From JAWXUC01 sp044432975 (lineage in GTDB: Bacteria > Pseudomonadota > Alphaproteobacteria > RF32 > CAG-239): a DNA stretch of 64,000 bases. The stretch spans positions 1 through 64,000 of the forward strand of contig JAWXUC010000005.1 of assembly GCA_044432975.1 (NCBI GenBank), read 5' to 3'. A program made the position numbers and the translations under genes. The notes beneath the pieces were generated by a model that saw nothing but the letters and a program-made list of their open reading frames with translations, made no database searches and was not told the origin of the DNA. This document shows positions 41,724 through 50,631 of this stretch, in pieces (position 1 is the stretch's first letter; the number at the start of each line of letters is the position of its first letter).

Positions 41724-41939
41724 TTATAAAACAGTCTTAAATTCACAAAGCAAATTGTTCATAATAACTTTTGCACTACACCAAATTTCTCCATCACAAT
41801 CCATTATTTTGTTAGCCATTTCTTCTGTACAACTTTCAAAAGTTTGAGGAGAGAATAATCCTGTTATAAAAACCACTAAGTAAGAGGCAAATAATAAGCT
41901 CATTAAAAGTCCAAACCAGTGGTTTTTTATAAAATTCAT
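41724..41939 (-). CDS. Small membrane protein, 71 residues
   Basis: It has one hydrophobic helix (about residues 8-29, WFGLLMSLLFASYLVVFITG) followed by a short, cysteine-containing outside domain (ESCTEEMANKIMDCDGEIWC). It is not recognised. It starts one base after the stop of the GlmU-like gene and so is co-transcribed with it. Confidence 0.68.
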   Translation of the reverse strand: MNFIKNHWFGLLMSLLFASYLVVFITGLFSPQTFESCTEEMANKIMDCDGEIWCSAKVIMNNLLCEFKTVL

Positions 41940-41940
41940 A

Positions 41941-42669
41941 TTACATTGCCTTATTATCTAAAATTGTGTTTTCAATTTGTTTTAAAAGCTCTTGAGTATC
42001 TATTCCAAGCCCTTCTAGAGGAGAGCACTCAATAGCAGAGCATTTTAAGCCTTTAGAGATTGCAATAGCAATAGCATCTGTTAAATAATATTCTTCAGCA
42101 GCATTGTTGTTTTTGATTTCAGATAAAATATTATACATTTCTTTGCCATCAAAACACATCAATCCAGAATTGCAGAAATCTATTTTTTTCTCTTCATCTG
42201 TTGCGTCTTTAAATTCAATAATGCTTTTTAGCTCTCCATTAACAACATTAAGTCTACCAAATCTCAATGGATCTTCTGGTCTAAAGCCAACACAAACAAT
42301 AGAGTAACCTTCATCTCTTTTTGCTAAAAGTTTTTCAAAAGTTTGTTTTGTATACAAAGGTTGGTCGCCAAAAGCTACAATAACATTTCCGTCAAAGTTC
42401 TTAAACGATTCTTCAGCAGCTAAAACTGCGTGTCCTGTTCCAAGTTGTTTGTATTGAATTGCTGTTTTAAGAGGGTTAACTTCACGTCTAACCAATTCCC
42501 CATCTGGTGCTGTAACAACAACAATATCGTTTAGATTGGCACTTTTAAGGGTGTCAATTAAATATTTAATCATAGGTTTTCCAGCCAAAGGCATTAAAGC
42601 TTTTGGTACGTTTCCGTTCATTCTTGTGCCTTTACCAGCAGCAAGTAAAATAGTTAAGTTTTTTTTCAT
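41941..42669 (-). CDS. GlmU-like sugar-nucleotide pyrophosphorylase, single domain
   Basis: This 242-residue nucleotidyltransferase closely follows the N-terminal half of GlmU, which makes UDP-GlcNAc from GlcNAc-1-P: LLAAGKGTRMNGNVPKAL, QLGTGHAVLAAE, VAFGDQPLY, FGRLNVV, EFKDATDEEK, CNSGLMCFD and NAAEEYYLTDAI. The C-terminal left-handed beta-helix acetyltransferase domain is absent, and the gene ends cleanly. Either a separate acetyltransferase exists elsewhere or this protein acts on a different sugar phosphate. The site AAAAGGAG is strong. Confidence 0.85.
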   Translation of the reverse strand: MKKNLTILLAAGKGTRMNGNVPKALMPLAGKPMIKYLIDTLKSANLNDIVVVTAPDGELVRREVNPLKTAIQYKQLGTGHAVLAAEESFKNFDGNVIVAFGDQPLYTKQTFEKLLAKRDEGYSIVCVGFRPEDPLRFGRLNVVNGELKSIIEFKDATDEEKKIDFCNSGLMCFDGKEMYNILSEIKNNNAAEEYYLTDAIAIAISKGLKCSAIECSPLEGLGIDTQELLKQIENTILDNKAM

Positions 42670-42735
42670 TTATTAGCTCCTTTTTAACTTTTAATATATT
42701 ATAATGTTTTATAAATAAACTAAAAAGGTTGCTTT

Positions 42736-44784
42736 ATGAAAAAACTTTTTCTTACAATTTGTTTCTTATGCCCATTTGTGGCTCATTCTGCTGTGCGTTC
42801 AATTTCTTCAATTCAGGCCGCTCAGCAGATTAAATTTCCAGATCCTGTTGATAGGGCAGAGATATTTTCAGATTATGATGAAGATGATTGGAACAACTTA
42901 TTAGTAACTCGTTTTGAAAAAGCAAATATAAAAAAAGTAGACAGAAGGTCTTTAGGACGCAATAGTGCGACAAGCGTTGTTCCTTCAGATGAAGCATTGG
43001 CTGCTAAAAATAAAGAAGAAAAAAGCCTTTTTGATAAAATGTATGATGATGCAGTAAATAGACTTTTAAATAAAAATACGGTTGAAGTCGATACAGAAGT
43101 TGCAGATTTTGCTCCTTTACCAGATAAATTAGAAAATAAGAAAAAAGATTTTGCAACAATAGATATTAACATTCCATTTATATCAGAACCTGTTGAGGTT
43201 CCTGCTCGTCCTCATATTCCATACTTTTTTTCAGACATAGAAGTTTTATCAAACGGCTATTCTTTAATTGAAGAAAATATTGTTGTTTTAAATAATGAAG
43301 GAGCGCCTTATTTAAAAGTTTTTAATAAATTTTTATCTAACAGAAATAATGAAAAAAGAAAAATAGATTTAGAAATTGTAGAAGTTTTAATAAATGGAGA
43401 ACCTGTAAATTATGTTCAAAAAGAGGTTTCAAATAAATTTGTTTTTAAACCAAGCGAAGATATTGTTTTGCCGTCAGGAGTTTTTGAATATAAATTTAAA
43501 TATATCATAAAAAACAATTTATCTTTTTATGATAAAAACGATGAGTTCTTTTTTAATGTTACAGGTATAAATGCTCTTCCAATAACAAGAGCTGGTTTTG
43601 CTTTTAGCATTCCTCAAGGCTTAGAGGTTATAAATCAAATTGCATTTAAAGAGTTTCAAAAAACTTTTTCTCAAGATAATATTGTAGGTCTTCAAAACGG
43701 AAATACATCTATATATATATCAAAAGATGTAATTGCTTCAGGTGGTGGTTTTTATTTAATTTCTTCAATAAAAAAAGATGGTTTAATTTCTCCTGACTTT
43801 ATAAAAAGATTTTGGAATTTTATTGATACTCATTCAGATGTTTTATTTGCATTTATGGGCTTTGCTGTGATTTTAATAGCTTATATGATATCATTAAAAA
43901 GCTTAAGCGAAAAAATTTCAAAGCAAAAATTAAATATTAAAAAAACTCCAGCAATGATGAGGCTTTTAAGTTTTAATATTTGTGATATAAGATCTTTAAT
44001 TTCTTTATTTTTAGATCTTTACAGAAAGGGGGTTGTAGACATTATTAAAAATGATGATACATTATTGCTTGTTAAAAAGACAGATAGTCAGCCCAATTTA
44101 AGCAAATATGAAAAATTAGCAATGGCAGAAATATTTGCAAATAAAGAATCTGTTTTGAGCATCACGTCATATAATCATTTAAAATTAAAAAGAGCATTAC
44201 AGCAATTGCAAAAAGGATTGCAAAAAACTCTAAGAAATTTTGTTTATAAACTAAATTCAAGATATTTATTGTTTAGTTTTAGTATGCTTTTGGTTTCAGT
44301 GGTTGCAATTTCATTGGGTCATTTGAATATATATCAAGTTTTTGCTTCAAGTTTAACTTTAGTTGGATTGTTTATTTTATTTTGTTTGCTATACTCATTA
44401 AAAATAAAAAACAAAATTTTGGCATATACTATAAAAACTATAAGTGTTTTGGGTCTTTTGTTAATGTGTTTTTGGTTGAGTAATATTATTGGTTATTTGG
44501 CCTCAATCTTTGTCTTGTTAAGTGTTGTTGTTATTTTTGTTTTTTCAAATCTTTTTGTAAAAAGAAGTGGTTTATTGCAAAATTATATAAAAGAAGCTTT
44601 AGAATATAAGTCTTTTTTAATTAAATCTTTAAAAGGTAATATCTCAGATAGAGATTTACAGCTTCAACAAGCAAGTATTTTTGCTTTAGAAGTTGAGTTT
44701 AATAAAGAAGAACTATCAGCGAAGAAGTCAAATAAGCTAGATTTAGCACAAGAAATTTTAAATGTTTATAATAGGAAAAAATAG
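42736..44784 (+). CDS. DUF2207-type membrane protein
   Basis: This 682-residue protein has a signal peptide (MKKLFLTICFLCPFVAHSA), a large exported domain with the DUF2207 pattern (ILPSGVFEYKFKYIIKNN, DEFFFNVTG, AGFAFSIPQG), a helix near 375-395, and then a cytoplasmic region with FLDLYRKGVVDII. Three to four helices follow near 515-620. The family is widespread and uncharacterised. It ends one base before the mechanosensitive-channel gene, so the two form an operon. Confidence 0.78.
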   Translation: MKKLFLTICFLCPFVAHSAVRSISSIQAAQQIKFPDPVDRAEIFSDYDEDDWNNLLVTRFEKANIKKVDRRSLGRNSATSVVPSDEALAAKNKEEKSLFDKMYDDAVNRLLNKNTVEVDTEVADFAPLPDKLENKKKDFATIDINIPFISEPVEVPARPHIPYFFSDIEVLSNGYSLIEENIVVLNNEGAPYLKVFNKFLSNRNNEKRKIDLEIVEVLINGEPVNYVQKEVSNKFVFKPSEDIVLPSGVFEYKFKYIIKNNLSFYDKNDEFFFNVTGINALPITRAGFAFSIPQGLEVINQIAFKEFQKTFSQDNIVGLQNGNTSIYISKDVIASGGGFYLISSIKKDGLISPDFIKRFWNFIDTHSDVLFAFMGFAVILIAYMISLKSLSEKISKQKLNIKKTPAMMRLLSFNICDIRSLISLFLDLYRKGVVDIIKNDDTLLLVKKTDSQPNLSKYEKLAMAEIFANKESVLSITSYNHLKLKRALQQLQKGLQKTLRNFVYKLNSRYLLFSFSMLLVSVVAISLGHLNIYQVFASSLTLVGLFILFCLLYSLKIKNKILAYTIKTISVLGLLLMCFWLSNIIGYLASIFVLLSVVVIFVFSNLFVKRSGLLQNYIKEALEYKSFLIKSLKGNISDRDLQLQQASIFALEVEFNKEELSAKKSNKLDLAQEILNVYNRKK

Positions 44785-44785
44785 T

Positions 44786-47197
44786 ATGAAAAAGTTTTTA
44801 AGCATATTTTTATTTAGTCTGTTGTTTTTGCCAACTGTTAGTGATGCAATACAAAAAGATGCGGGATATCGTTTAGATTATAACGGCTTAAGTAAAAGAT
44901 TGAGTGCATTAGAAGATATAATTAAAAGTGGTCAAGGTAATTCAGAGTTAATAAATGAAAAAGTTTCAGAGCTTAAAGAAACAAAATCTTTGTTACTAGA
45001 ATACAAAACAAGACAAGAAGATAGCTTAAAAACAGTCGAAAAAAGGCTTACAATTATAGGAGAAGCCCCAAGCGGAGAAACAAAAGAAAGTGCAATTATA
45101 ACACAGACAAGACAAGGTTTTAACAAAGAGAAAGTTGATATAACAGGTCGAATTGCCACAATAGATATCTTGCTTGCCAAAATAGAAGATATAGAAGTTT
45201 TAATGCTCAACCTAAAAAGTCAAAAACTATTAAGAGGCTTATTAAATAGGCAAGAGCCTTTAATTTATCCTTCAGAATTTTTCTTTTCAGGAAAACTTTT
45301 TGTTGAATTTTTAATAGATATTTTAAGATCCCCATTTGATTGGTATGGCAACTTAGAACCAACAAGGCAAGAAACCGTAAAAGATGGCTTGTTTCCAATT
45401 GGATTAATAATTCTTTTCTCTTTATGGTTGGGCGTTTATCTTCGTTTGTTTATAATGAAGCATTTTGGTTATAAAAAAGACATAGAAAATCCAAGATATG
45501 GCAATAAAGTATCTGCAGCAATTTTTGTAGCGATTGCTTATGGTGTTATTCCTGCCAGCATTATAGGTGGCTTTTTAATTTGGAACATAACCCATAAGGT
45601 TGTAACTACAGGTTTCTTTGGTTTAATTGTTAACTCTTTGTTATTTTATGGTTTGTTTGTTATCTTAGCAAAAGCAATCGCTAGAGTTATTTTTGCCCCA
45701 TATAATGAAAAATGGCGTTTGCTAAGTGTCTCAACAGAAAAAGCAAAAAAAATCTGTTCTGCGGTTTATTTTACAATTATAATGATTGGCGTTATGATGT
45801 TTTTAGACAACATTGTAAGAAAAGCAAATTATCCGTTAGACTTAATTACATTTGTAAGTGCTATGAGCAGTGCAATAAAAGCTTTTTGTATTATTATAAT
45901 AACCAAAAGATTGTTTATGGATGATAATCCTGATAATAATATTTTAGATGAAGATGTTCCAGAAAATGGTGAAGATGAGCAATTAAGCATGGCTTTTAAG
46001 GTTACGTTGTCGTTGACTGTTTTTGCCTTTGCTGCATTTTTATTATCTATATTTGGATATCCAACATTAGCAACATTTATCTTAGATAAGTTTATTATAT
46101 CTTGCTTAATTATTGGTGTTTTTCTTATTGTCAGAACCGCAATAAAAGAGCTTTTGCATAGATTTTTATTTTTAACATTCTGGTCAAAAACGTTCAGGTT
46201 AAGACGTAAGATGATACAAAAAATAGATTTCTGGTCTTTTTTAATCTTAGAACCTGTTATTGTATTATCTGCATTATGTTTTATTTTAACAGTGTGGGGC
46301 GTTTCAACAAACATGCTGTTAAGCGTTATTCATAAGTTGTTGTTTGGCTTTACAATAGGTGGCATAAAACTTTCTTTAATTTCAATTGTATTAGGCTTTT
46401 TAGTTTTCTTTATATCTATTGCTCTTGTGAAAGTTATGAAGAAAAAGCTTATGAACAATGTTTTGTCAAGAATGGATATTGATGACGGCATCAAACACTC
46501 ATTAGAATCAGGATTTGGGTTTGTTGGTTTTATATCATCATTATTGTTAGCAGTAGTTGTTATGGGCGGTAGCTTAACAAACTTTGCGTTGATTGCTGGT
46601 GCATTGTCATTTGGTATTGGTCTTGGTTTGCAAAATATCGTAAACAACTTTGTTTCTGGAATTGTGTTGTTATTTGAACGCCCTGTAAAAATAGGCGATT
46701 GGGTAATCGTAAATGGACAAGAAGGTATTGTAAAACAAGTAAGCATAAGAGCAACAGAATTAGAAACATGGGAAAGATCAAATATTATTATACCAAATGC
46801 AGATATTTTATCTAATTCTTTAGTTAATTTAACTCATACAGATAAAGTTGGTAGAATAGATGTTGCGGTAGGTGTTGCTTATGGTTCAGATACTCAAAAA
46901 GTAAAAGAAATTTTGTTAAGTGTTGCAGAAGAGCATAAAAAAATCTTAAAAAAACCAATTCCTTTTGTTGTTTTTGCAGATTTTGCAGATAGCTCATTGA
47001 ATTTTGAGTTAAGAGCATTTACTTCAGATGTTATGAATAGACTTTCAACAGCAAGTGATTTGCGTTTTGAGATAGATAGGTTGTTCAGAGAAAATAATAT
47101 TGAAATTCCATTCCCTCAACGTACATTACACATACAAACTCCAATAAAGGTAGAAGAAAATGGCAAACCTAATAAAAAATCTAAAAAATCTGTTTAA
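44786..47197 (+). CDS. MscS-family mechanosensitive channel, large form
   Basis: This 803-residue inner-membrane channel has a signal peptide, a periplasmic coiled-coil domain (about 20-140), many membrane helices, and a C-terminal MscS core. The core has the pore helix GGSLTNFALIAGALSFGIGLG, then GLQNIVNNFVSGIVLLFERP, IGDWVIVNGQEGIV, IIIPNADILSNSLVNLTH and IPFPQRTLHI. The layout resembles MscK/YbiO-type channels that release solutes on osmotic downshock. I start at 44786, after AGGAAAAAA. The last 38 bases overlap the next gene. Confidence 0.88.
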   Translation: MKKFLSIFLFSLLFLPTVSDAIQKDAGYRLDYNGLSKRLSALEDIIKSGQGNSELINEKVSELKETKSLLLEYKTRQEDSLKTVEKRLTIIGEAPSGETKESAIITQTRQGFNKEKVDITGRIATIDILLAKIEDIEVLMLNLKSQKLLRGLLNRQEPLIYPSEFFFSGKLFVEFLIDILRSPFDWYGNLEPTRQETVKDGLFPIGLIILFSLWLGVYLRLFIMKHFGYKKDIENPRYGNKVSAAIFVAIAYGVIPASIIGGFLIWNITHKVVTTGFFGLIVNSLLFYGLFVILAKAIARVIFAPYNEKWRLLSVSTEKAKKICSAVYFTIIMIGVMMFLDNIVRKANYPLDLITFVSAMSSAIKAFCIIIITKRLFMDDNPDNNILDEDVPENGEDEQLSMAFKVTLSLTVFAFAAFLLSIFGYPTLATFILDKFIISCLIIGVFLIVRTAIKELLHRFLFLTFWSKTFRLRRKMIQKIDFWSFLILEPVIVLSALCFILTVWGVSTNMLLSVIHKLLFGFTIGGIKLSLISIVLGFLVFFISIALVKVMKKKLMNNVLSRMDIDDGIKHSLESGFGFVGFISSLLLAVVVMGGSLTNFALIAGALSFGIGLGLQNIVNNFVSGIVLLFERPVKIGDWVIVNGQEGIVKQVSIRATELETWERSNIIIPNADILSNSLVNLTHTDKVGRIDVAVGVAYGSDTQKVKEILLSVAEEHKKILKKPIPFVVFADFADSSLNFELRAFTSDVMNRLSTASDLRFEIDRLFRENNIEIPFPQRTLHIQTPIKVEENGKPNKKSKKSV

Positions 47198-47510
47198 GAC
47201 TAAAGATGGCGCAATAGATAACGCAAAAGCAAAAAATATTCAAAAATCTTATGCTGCATCTTTAAAAAAGAAATGCCAAGAAAAGGAGGTCTGCACTCCT
47301 CCTCATTTGGCAATAAAAGAACAAATTTTTGATGATAATATTCAGATAGCAAAATGCGCTGTTTTTAATGTTGGTCAAATAGCAATAAATACGGCTAAAC
47401 ATAAAAAAAGCATCTTGCAAATTTTAGAGAAAGCCTCTCAAGATAATAAATTAACCGAAGAGGTTACTGATTATATTTTAGAGGTTATAGAAGATATCAA
47501 TAAGAGTTAG
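47160..47510 (+). CDS. Unknown small protein, 116 residues
   Basis: This is a soluble, Lys-rich, mostly helical protein (MANLIKNLKNLFKTKDGAID) with three cysteines (KKCQEKEVCTPP, AKCAVF). It is not recognised. It starts inside the end of the channel gene in another frame (38-base overlap), and its stop overlaps the end of the convergent HAD gene by four bases. The start has only a weak site. Confidence 0.6.
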   Translation: MANLIKNLKNLFKTKDGAIDNAKAKNIQKSYAASLKKKCQEKEVCTPPHLAIKEQIFDDNIQIAKCAVFNVGQIAINTAKHKKSILQILEKASQDNKLTEEVTDYILEVIEDINKS

Positions 47511-48166
47511 TTATTCATATTGTCTAAAAAGTCTAAAGCATCTCTAAATACATAGTCAATAAAATCCTGAACATTAGGTCTTTCTTTTGAAGAAAGTCTA
47601 ACTGTTGTAATACCTATTTGTTTTGGATATTTGTGATTTGAATAGCTGTCATCTACAAAAATACAATCTTTAGGATCAATTCCAATTTTCTCACATAAAA
47701 AGTAATAAACATTTGGAGCTTCATTTTTTTTCAAGTAGTTAAAGTTTTCAATAGAATAAATTCTACCTTTAAAAAATTCATATAATCCAATTTTTTTCAA
47801 AGTTTCTTCAGCAAGTTTAACAGGAGAATATGTAAACACATACTGATTTTGTGATAATACTTTTAGTCTTTCTAGAAAACCTTCATAAGGAGTTATTGCG
47901 TCTATAGAAATATGGTTGTGATATGCAACATATAGTTCAATTTCATCAATATTATATTCTTTATAGAAAAGCTGTCCTCCATCTCTATATTTTTTATAAG
48001 ACTCTTTTACTTTTTGTTTTGCAGTTTCAAAGTCCATATCTAAGCCCAAATCTTCAATTAAGGCTTTAGCCATTGCACTATCAAAAGCATCGTGCATTTC
48101 ATCTGATTGTTTATATAGAGTATTATCTAAATCCCATATAATGTTGTTTTTTTTAAGTCCGTTCAT
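47507..48166 (-). CDS. HAD-family hydrolase, pyrimidine 5'-nucleotidase-like
   Basis: This 219-residue phosphatase is of the haloacid dehalogenase superfamily. The motifs are WDLDNTLYKQSDEM (motif I, nucleophile Asp), FTYSPVKLA (motif II), a Lys in NYLKKNEAP (motif III) and FVDDSYSNHKY (motif IV). The long helical cap and the DNTLYK sequence resemble Sdt1/YjjG-type pyrimidine 5'-nucleotidases; the exact substrate is open. It heads an array of minus-strand genes with very short gaps downstream of fzlA. Confidence 0.82.
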   Translation of the reverse strand: MNGLKKNNIIWDLDNTLYKQSDEMHDAFDSAMAKALIEDLGLDMDFETAKQKVKESYKKYRDGGQLFYKEYNIDEIELYVAYHNHISIDAITPYEGFLERLKVLSQNQYVFTYSPVKLAEETLKKIGLYEFFKGRIYSIENFNYLKKNEAPNVYYFLCEKIGIDPKDCIFVDDSYSNHKYPKQIGITTVRLSSKERPNVQDFIDYVFRDALDFLDNMNN

Positions 48167-48167
48167 A

Positions 48168-48632
48168 CTAAAATTTCCTTTCTGAATAGGGCTTGTTACC
48201 TAAAACTCTTTGTGGTGAATAAACAAAGATATTTGTTATCTCAGGTCTTTCACCAACTCTATTTATATATCCCATGTCTTCCATACAGATTCTATATTTT
48301 TTGGGGCTTATTTCTGCATCATCAACTAGTGAGTTTATAATTAATGGCTGAGCACCTCTATATGGCACATAAGTTGCCCAAACCCCTTTTTGAGAGTGCC
48401 AGTCTACAATAATATTGTTTTTTGCTTCTTCTGTATAAAACCAACTAGAAACATCTGGAAAAAGTTTAAAATTCTCAGCAAATTTTAAGCATTGAGAGTG
48501 ATCTCTTGAAAACTTTTCAATTCCAGTTTCTCTTCTTTCCCAATGATAAACAATTTGTCCTTCACCTTCATCAGGAGATGTAGAACAAGCACTAGTTATT
48601 ATTATCATTAAAAACACACATATTTTTTTCAT
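48168..48632 (-). CDS. Lipoprotein of unknown function, 154 residues
   Basis: The start at 48632 (MKKICVFLMIIITSACSTSP) gives a lipoprotein signal with lipobox ITSAC, directly after the fzlA stop. The mature domain contains YHWERRETGIEKFSRDHSQC, a second Cys pair and YRICMEDMGYI, a pattern I have seen in small outer-membrane-type lipoproteins but cannot name. The gene before it (HAD) starts one base after its stop. Confidence 0.72.
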   Translation of the reverse strand: MKKICVFLMIIITSACSTSPDEGEGQIVYHWERRETGIEKFSRDHSQCLKFAENFKLFPDVSSWFYTEEAKNNIIVDWHSQKGVWATYVPYRGAQPLIINSLVDDAEISPKKYRICMEDMGYINRVGERPEITNIFVYSPQRVLGNKPYSERKF

Positions 48633-48633
48633 C

Positions 48634-49299
48634 TTAAAAATCCAAATTTGCATAATGTTTTGAAGGCAAAATCCCTTTTATATTATCTTTTAAAATTTCT
48701 TGAAAAGAAGGTCTAGATTTTATTTTTGCATACCAGTTTTTAAGTGTTTTATGGTCTTGCCAAGCAATGTCTCCAAGATAGTCTAACAAAGAAAAAGCAC
48801 TAGCTGCTGAAATGTCTGCCATAGAAATGCTTTCTCCAGCAAGAAACACATTCTTATCTAAAAGCCATTCCATGTAAGAAATATGAAACTCTAAATTATT
48901 ATACCCTATTTTTATTGCTTTAGAATCAGGAGTTTTTCCAGCTCCAAATCTTTTGTGAACTTTTTCATGAACAATTGGTTTTATTACTTCGTTATAGAAT
49001 TTAACATCAAACCATTCAGTTAACCTTCTTATCTCTGTTTTTTGCTGTATATCTCCATAAATTAACTTAGGATCTGGTTCTATTATTTCTAAAAGTTCCA
49101 TTAAAGCATAATTTCCAGATATAGCTTTACCGTCGCTAATTAATATAGGTAATTCTCCAGCAGGGTTAAATTTTAAAGTATTTTGAGATATATTCCAAGG
49201 CTCATCTTCTTTAAGAGAAAACAGTCTTTTTTTCTCTTTCATAATTATGCGCATTTTTCTAGATAAAAAATCAGTGGGATGATGAATTAGTTTTACCAT
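48634..49299 (-). CDS. fzlA: FtsZ-binding division factor FzlA (GST-like)
   Basis: FzlA is a glutathione-S-transferase-like alphaproteobacterial protein that binds FtsZ and drives constriction. The 221-residue sequence shows the family's marks: LSRKMRIIMKEKK, NPAGELPILI, VHEKVHKRFGAG, SLLDYLGDIAWQDH, KNWYAKIKSRPSFQEIL and the conserved C-terminal end HYANLDF, which in Caulobacter FzlA is needed for function. No glutathione catalytic residue is obvious. The first 29 bases overlap the 3' end of the solute-binding protein gene. Confidence 0.9.
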   Translation of the reverse strand: MVKLIHHPTDFLSRKMRIIMKEKKRLFSLKEDEPWNISQNTLKFNPAGELPILISDGKAISGNYALMELLEIIEPDPKLIYGDIQQKTEIRRLTEWFDVKFYNEVIKPIVHEKVHKRFGAGKTPDSKAIKIGYNNLEFHISYMEWLLDKNVFLAGESISMADISAASAFSLLDYLGDIAWQDHKTLKNWYAKIKSRPSFQEILKDNIKGILPSKHYANLDF

Positions 49300-50128
49300 T
49301 GTCTTTGTCCCTTTCTATAAATGCAGGAGCAGATACTCCTCTGTTTTTTATTTTAATCTCATTAATTGTATCAATTAAATTTTGCTTTATCTTTTCTTTT
49401 ATTTCTTCATCTTCTAAAAACATATTGAAAGCGTTTAATAGTCTGCGGGAACGGTGAGATTCTTTATTTAAGCAAATAAATAAAGGAGAATCCCATATTC
49501 CTTTTTTTGAAAAGGATATTTCATTACCTAGGCCATGCTCTGCAATTTGGACTAATCCATAATAATAGTTAGAAAAAATAAAGTCAATTTCTCCAGCGAA
49601 TAATGCTTTAAACATTTCGGTATAATTGTTAAACTCTTTGGCTTTGTAATCTTTTATGTTATCTTTAATAAAATCAGGAAACGGTTCATTATTACTAAAT
49701 CCAGCTTTTAATGTTTTTAAATCAGATATCTTAGATATTTTTTTATCAGGCAAAGTCATAATACTTATAGGCATTGTAAAAATTGCAGGATAGACAATAT
49801 ACATATTTCTATAGTCATAAGTTTTAGGATAACAGCCAATAAAAAAGTCCGCTTTATTCATAGCTTCAATATTTTTAGAATGGTCTGGATAGGCGGTATA
49901 GTCTGTATTAAAAGCATTTATATTTTCAATAGCTTCAATTAAAGGTGATATTACGGTTTTGTATTCTTTGCCTTCTAAGAATCCAATAGGAGGAAAGTCA
50001 TAATACCCTATAGCATTAATTTTTATGCGAGGACCAGCTTTTAGAGTTGTATTGTCTAAAATAACCATTGCGCTAGCTGTTGTTGCCACAAAAATAAAAA
50101 ATGTAAAAAATATAATTAACTTTTTCAT
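49271..50128 (-). CDS. Periplasmic solute-binding-protein-like protein
   Basis: This 285-residue exported protein (signal peptide MKKLIIFFTFFIFVATTASA) has an SBP family-3-like plan: IKINAIGYYDFPPIGFLEG near the mature start, KISDLKTLKAGFSNNEPFP mid-protein and LFAGEIDFIFSNYYYGL later. No permease or ATPase gene is nearby, so it may act as a sensor or scavenger. I start at 50128, where AAGG lies eight bases upstream. The longer open frame reads through an AT-rich promoter region. Confidence 0.72.
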   Translation of the reverse strand: MKKLIIFFTFFIFVATTASAMVILDNTTLKAGPRIKINAIGYYDFPPIGFLEGKEYKTVISPLIEAIENINAFNTDYTAYPDHSKNIEAMNKADFFIGCYPKTYDYRNMYIVYPAIFTMPISIMTLPDKKISKISDLKTLKAGFSNNEPFPDFIKDNIKDYKAKEFNNYTEMFKALFAGEIDFIFSNYYYGLVQIAEHGLGNEISFSKKGIWDSPLFICLNKESHRSRRLLNAFNMFLEDEEIKEKIKQNLIDTINEIKIKNRGVSAPAFIERDKDNGKTNSSSH

Positions 50129-50211
50129 AAAAAACCTTGCATATATTGTAATGATAATATATTTATAGTATATTATCATATATAAATCAACCAATTTGGA
50201 AGTTATAAACA

Positions 50212-50574
50212 ATGAGTAGTTTAGATCTCTATAATATGACAGAAAAAAATTCTTTACAAGGACCAGCTTTAGAAGCAAGTGTTTTAATAAAATGCGCTTC
50301 AGAGATTAATTATCTAAGAGAACATTGGGATGAGCAAAAATCTAATTTAGATTCTGTTTTAGAAAAAAATCGCAAAGTATGGACTATTTTATCTTCATCT
50401 TTATTAGAGGAAGGTAATCCTCAACCAGATGCTGTAAAAAATAACATTTCAAATTTAGCGTTATTTATTTTTCAAAGAACTATGGATATTTTATTACATC
50501 CAGAGCCTGAAAGGTTGAAAATTCTTGTAGATATAAATATGAATATAGCGCAAGGTTTAAGTGGAAATGCATAG
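50212..50574 (+). CDS. flaF: Flagellin-assembly regulator FlaF
   Basis: FlaF is a small alphaproteobacterial protein that works against FlbT in flagellin synthesis and secretion. The 120-residue sequence fits the family: ALEASVLIKCASEINYLREHW near residue 20, VLEKNRKVWTILSSSL near 48, NISNLALFIFQRTMDIL near 77 and LVDINMNIAQGLSG at the end. It stands alone, with no flagellin or flbT gene beside it, and ends at a strong terminator. Confidence 0.85.
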   Translation: MSSLDLYNMTEKNSLQGPALEASVLIKCASEINYLREHWDEQKSNLDSVLEKNRKVWTILSSSLLEEGNPQPDAVKNNISNLALFIFQRTMDILLHPEPERLKILVDINMNIAQGLSGNA

Positions 50575-50580
50575 TTTATA

Positions 50581-50612
50581 AAAAAAGCCCTTTCTTTTGA
50601 AAGGGCTTTTTA
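50581..50612. terminator. Bidirectional terminator between flaF and the transporter
   Basis: AAAAAAGCCCTTTC-tttt-GAAAGGGCTTTTT forms a perfect stem, with an A-run on one side and a T-run on the other. It serves the forward flaF gene and the reverse transporter gene ending at 50632. Confidence 0.9.
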
Positions 50613-50631
50613 ACCGTAAACCTTCTAGTGT

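Noticed and set aside
45829..46746. Two open frames opposite the mechanosensitive channel
   Set aside because: They are shadows of hydrophobic codons in a well-supported channel gene, and their sequences look like no protein family.
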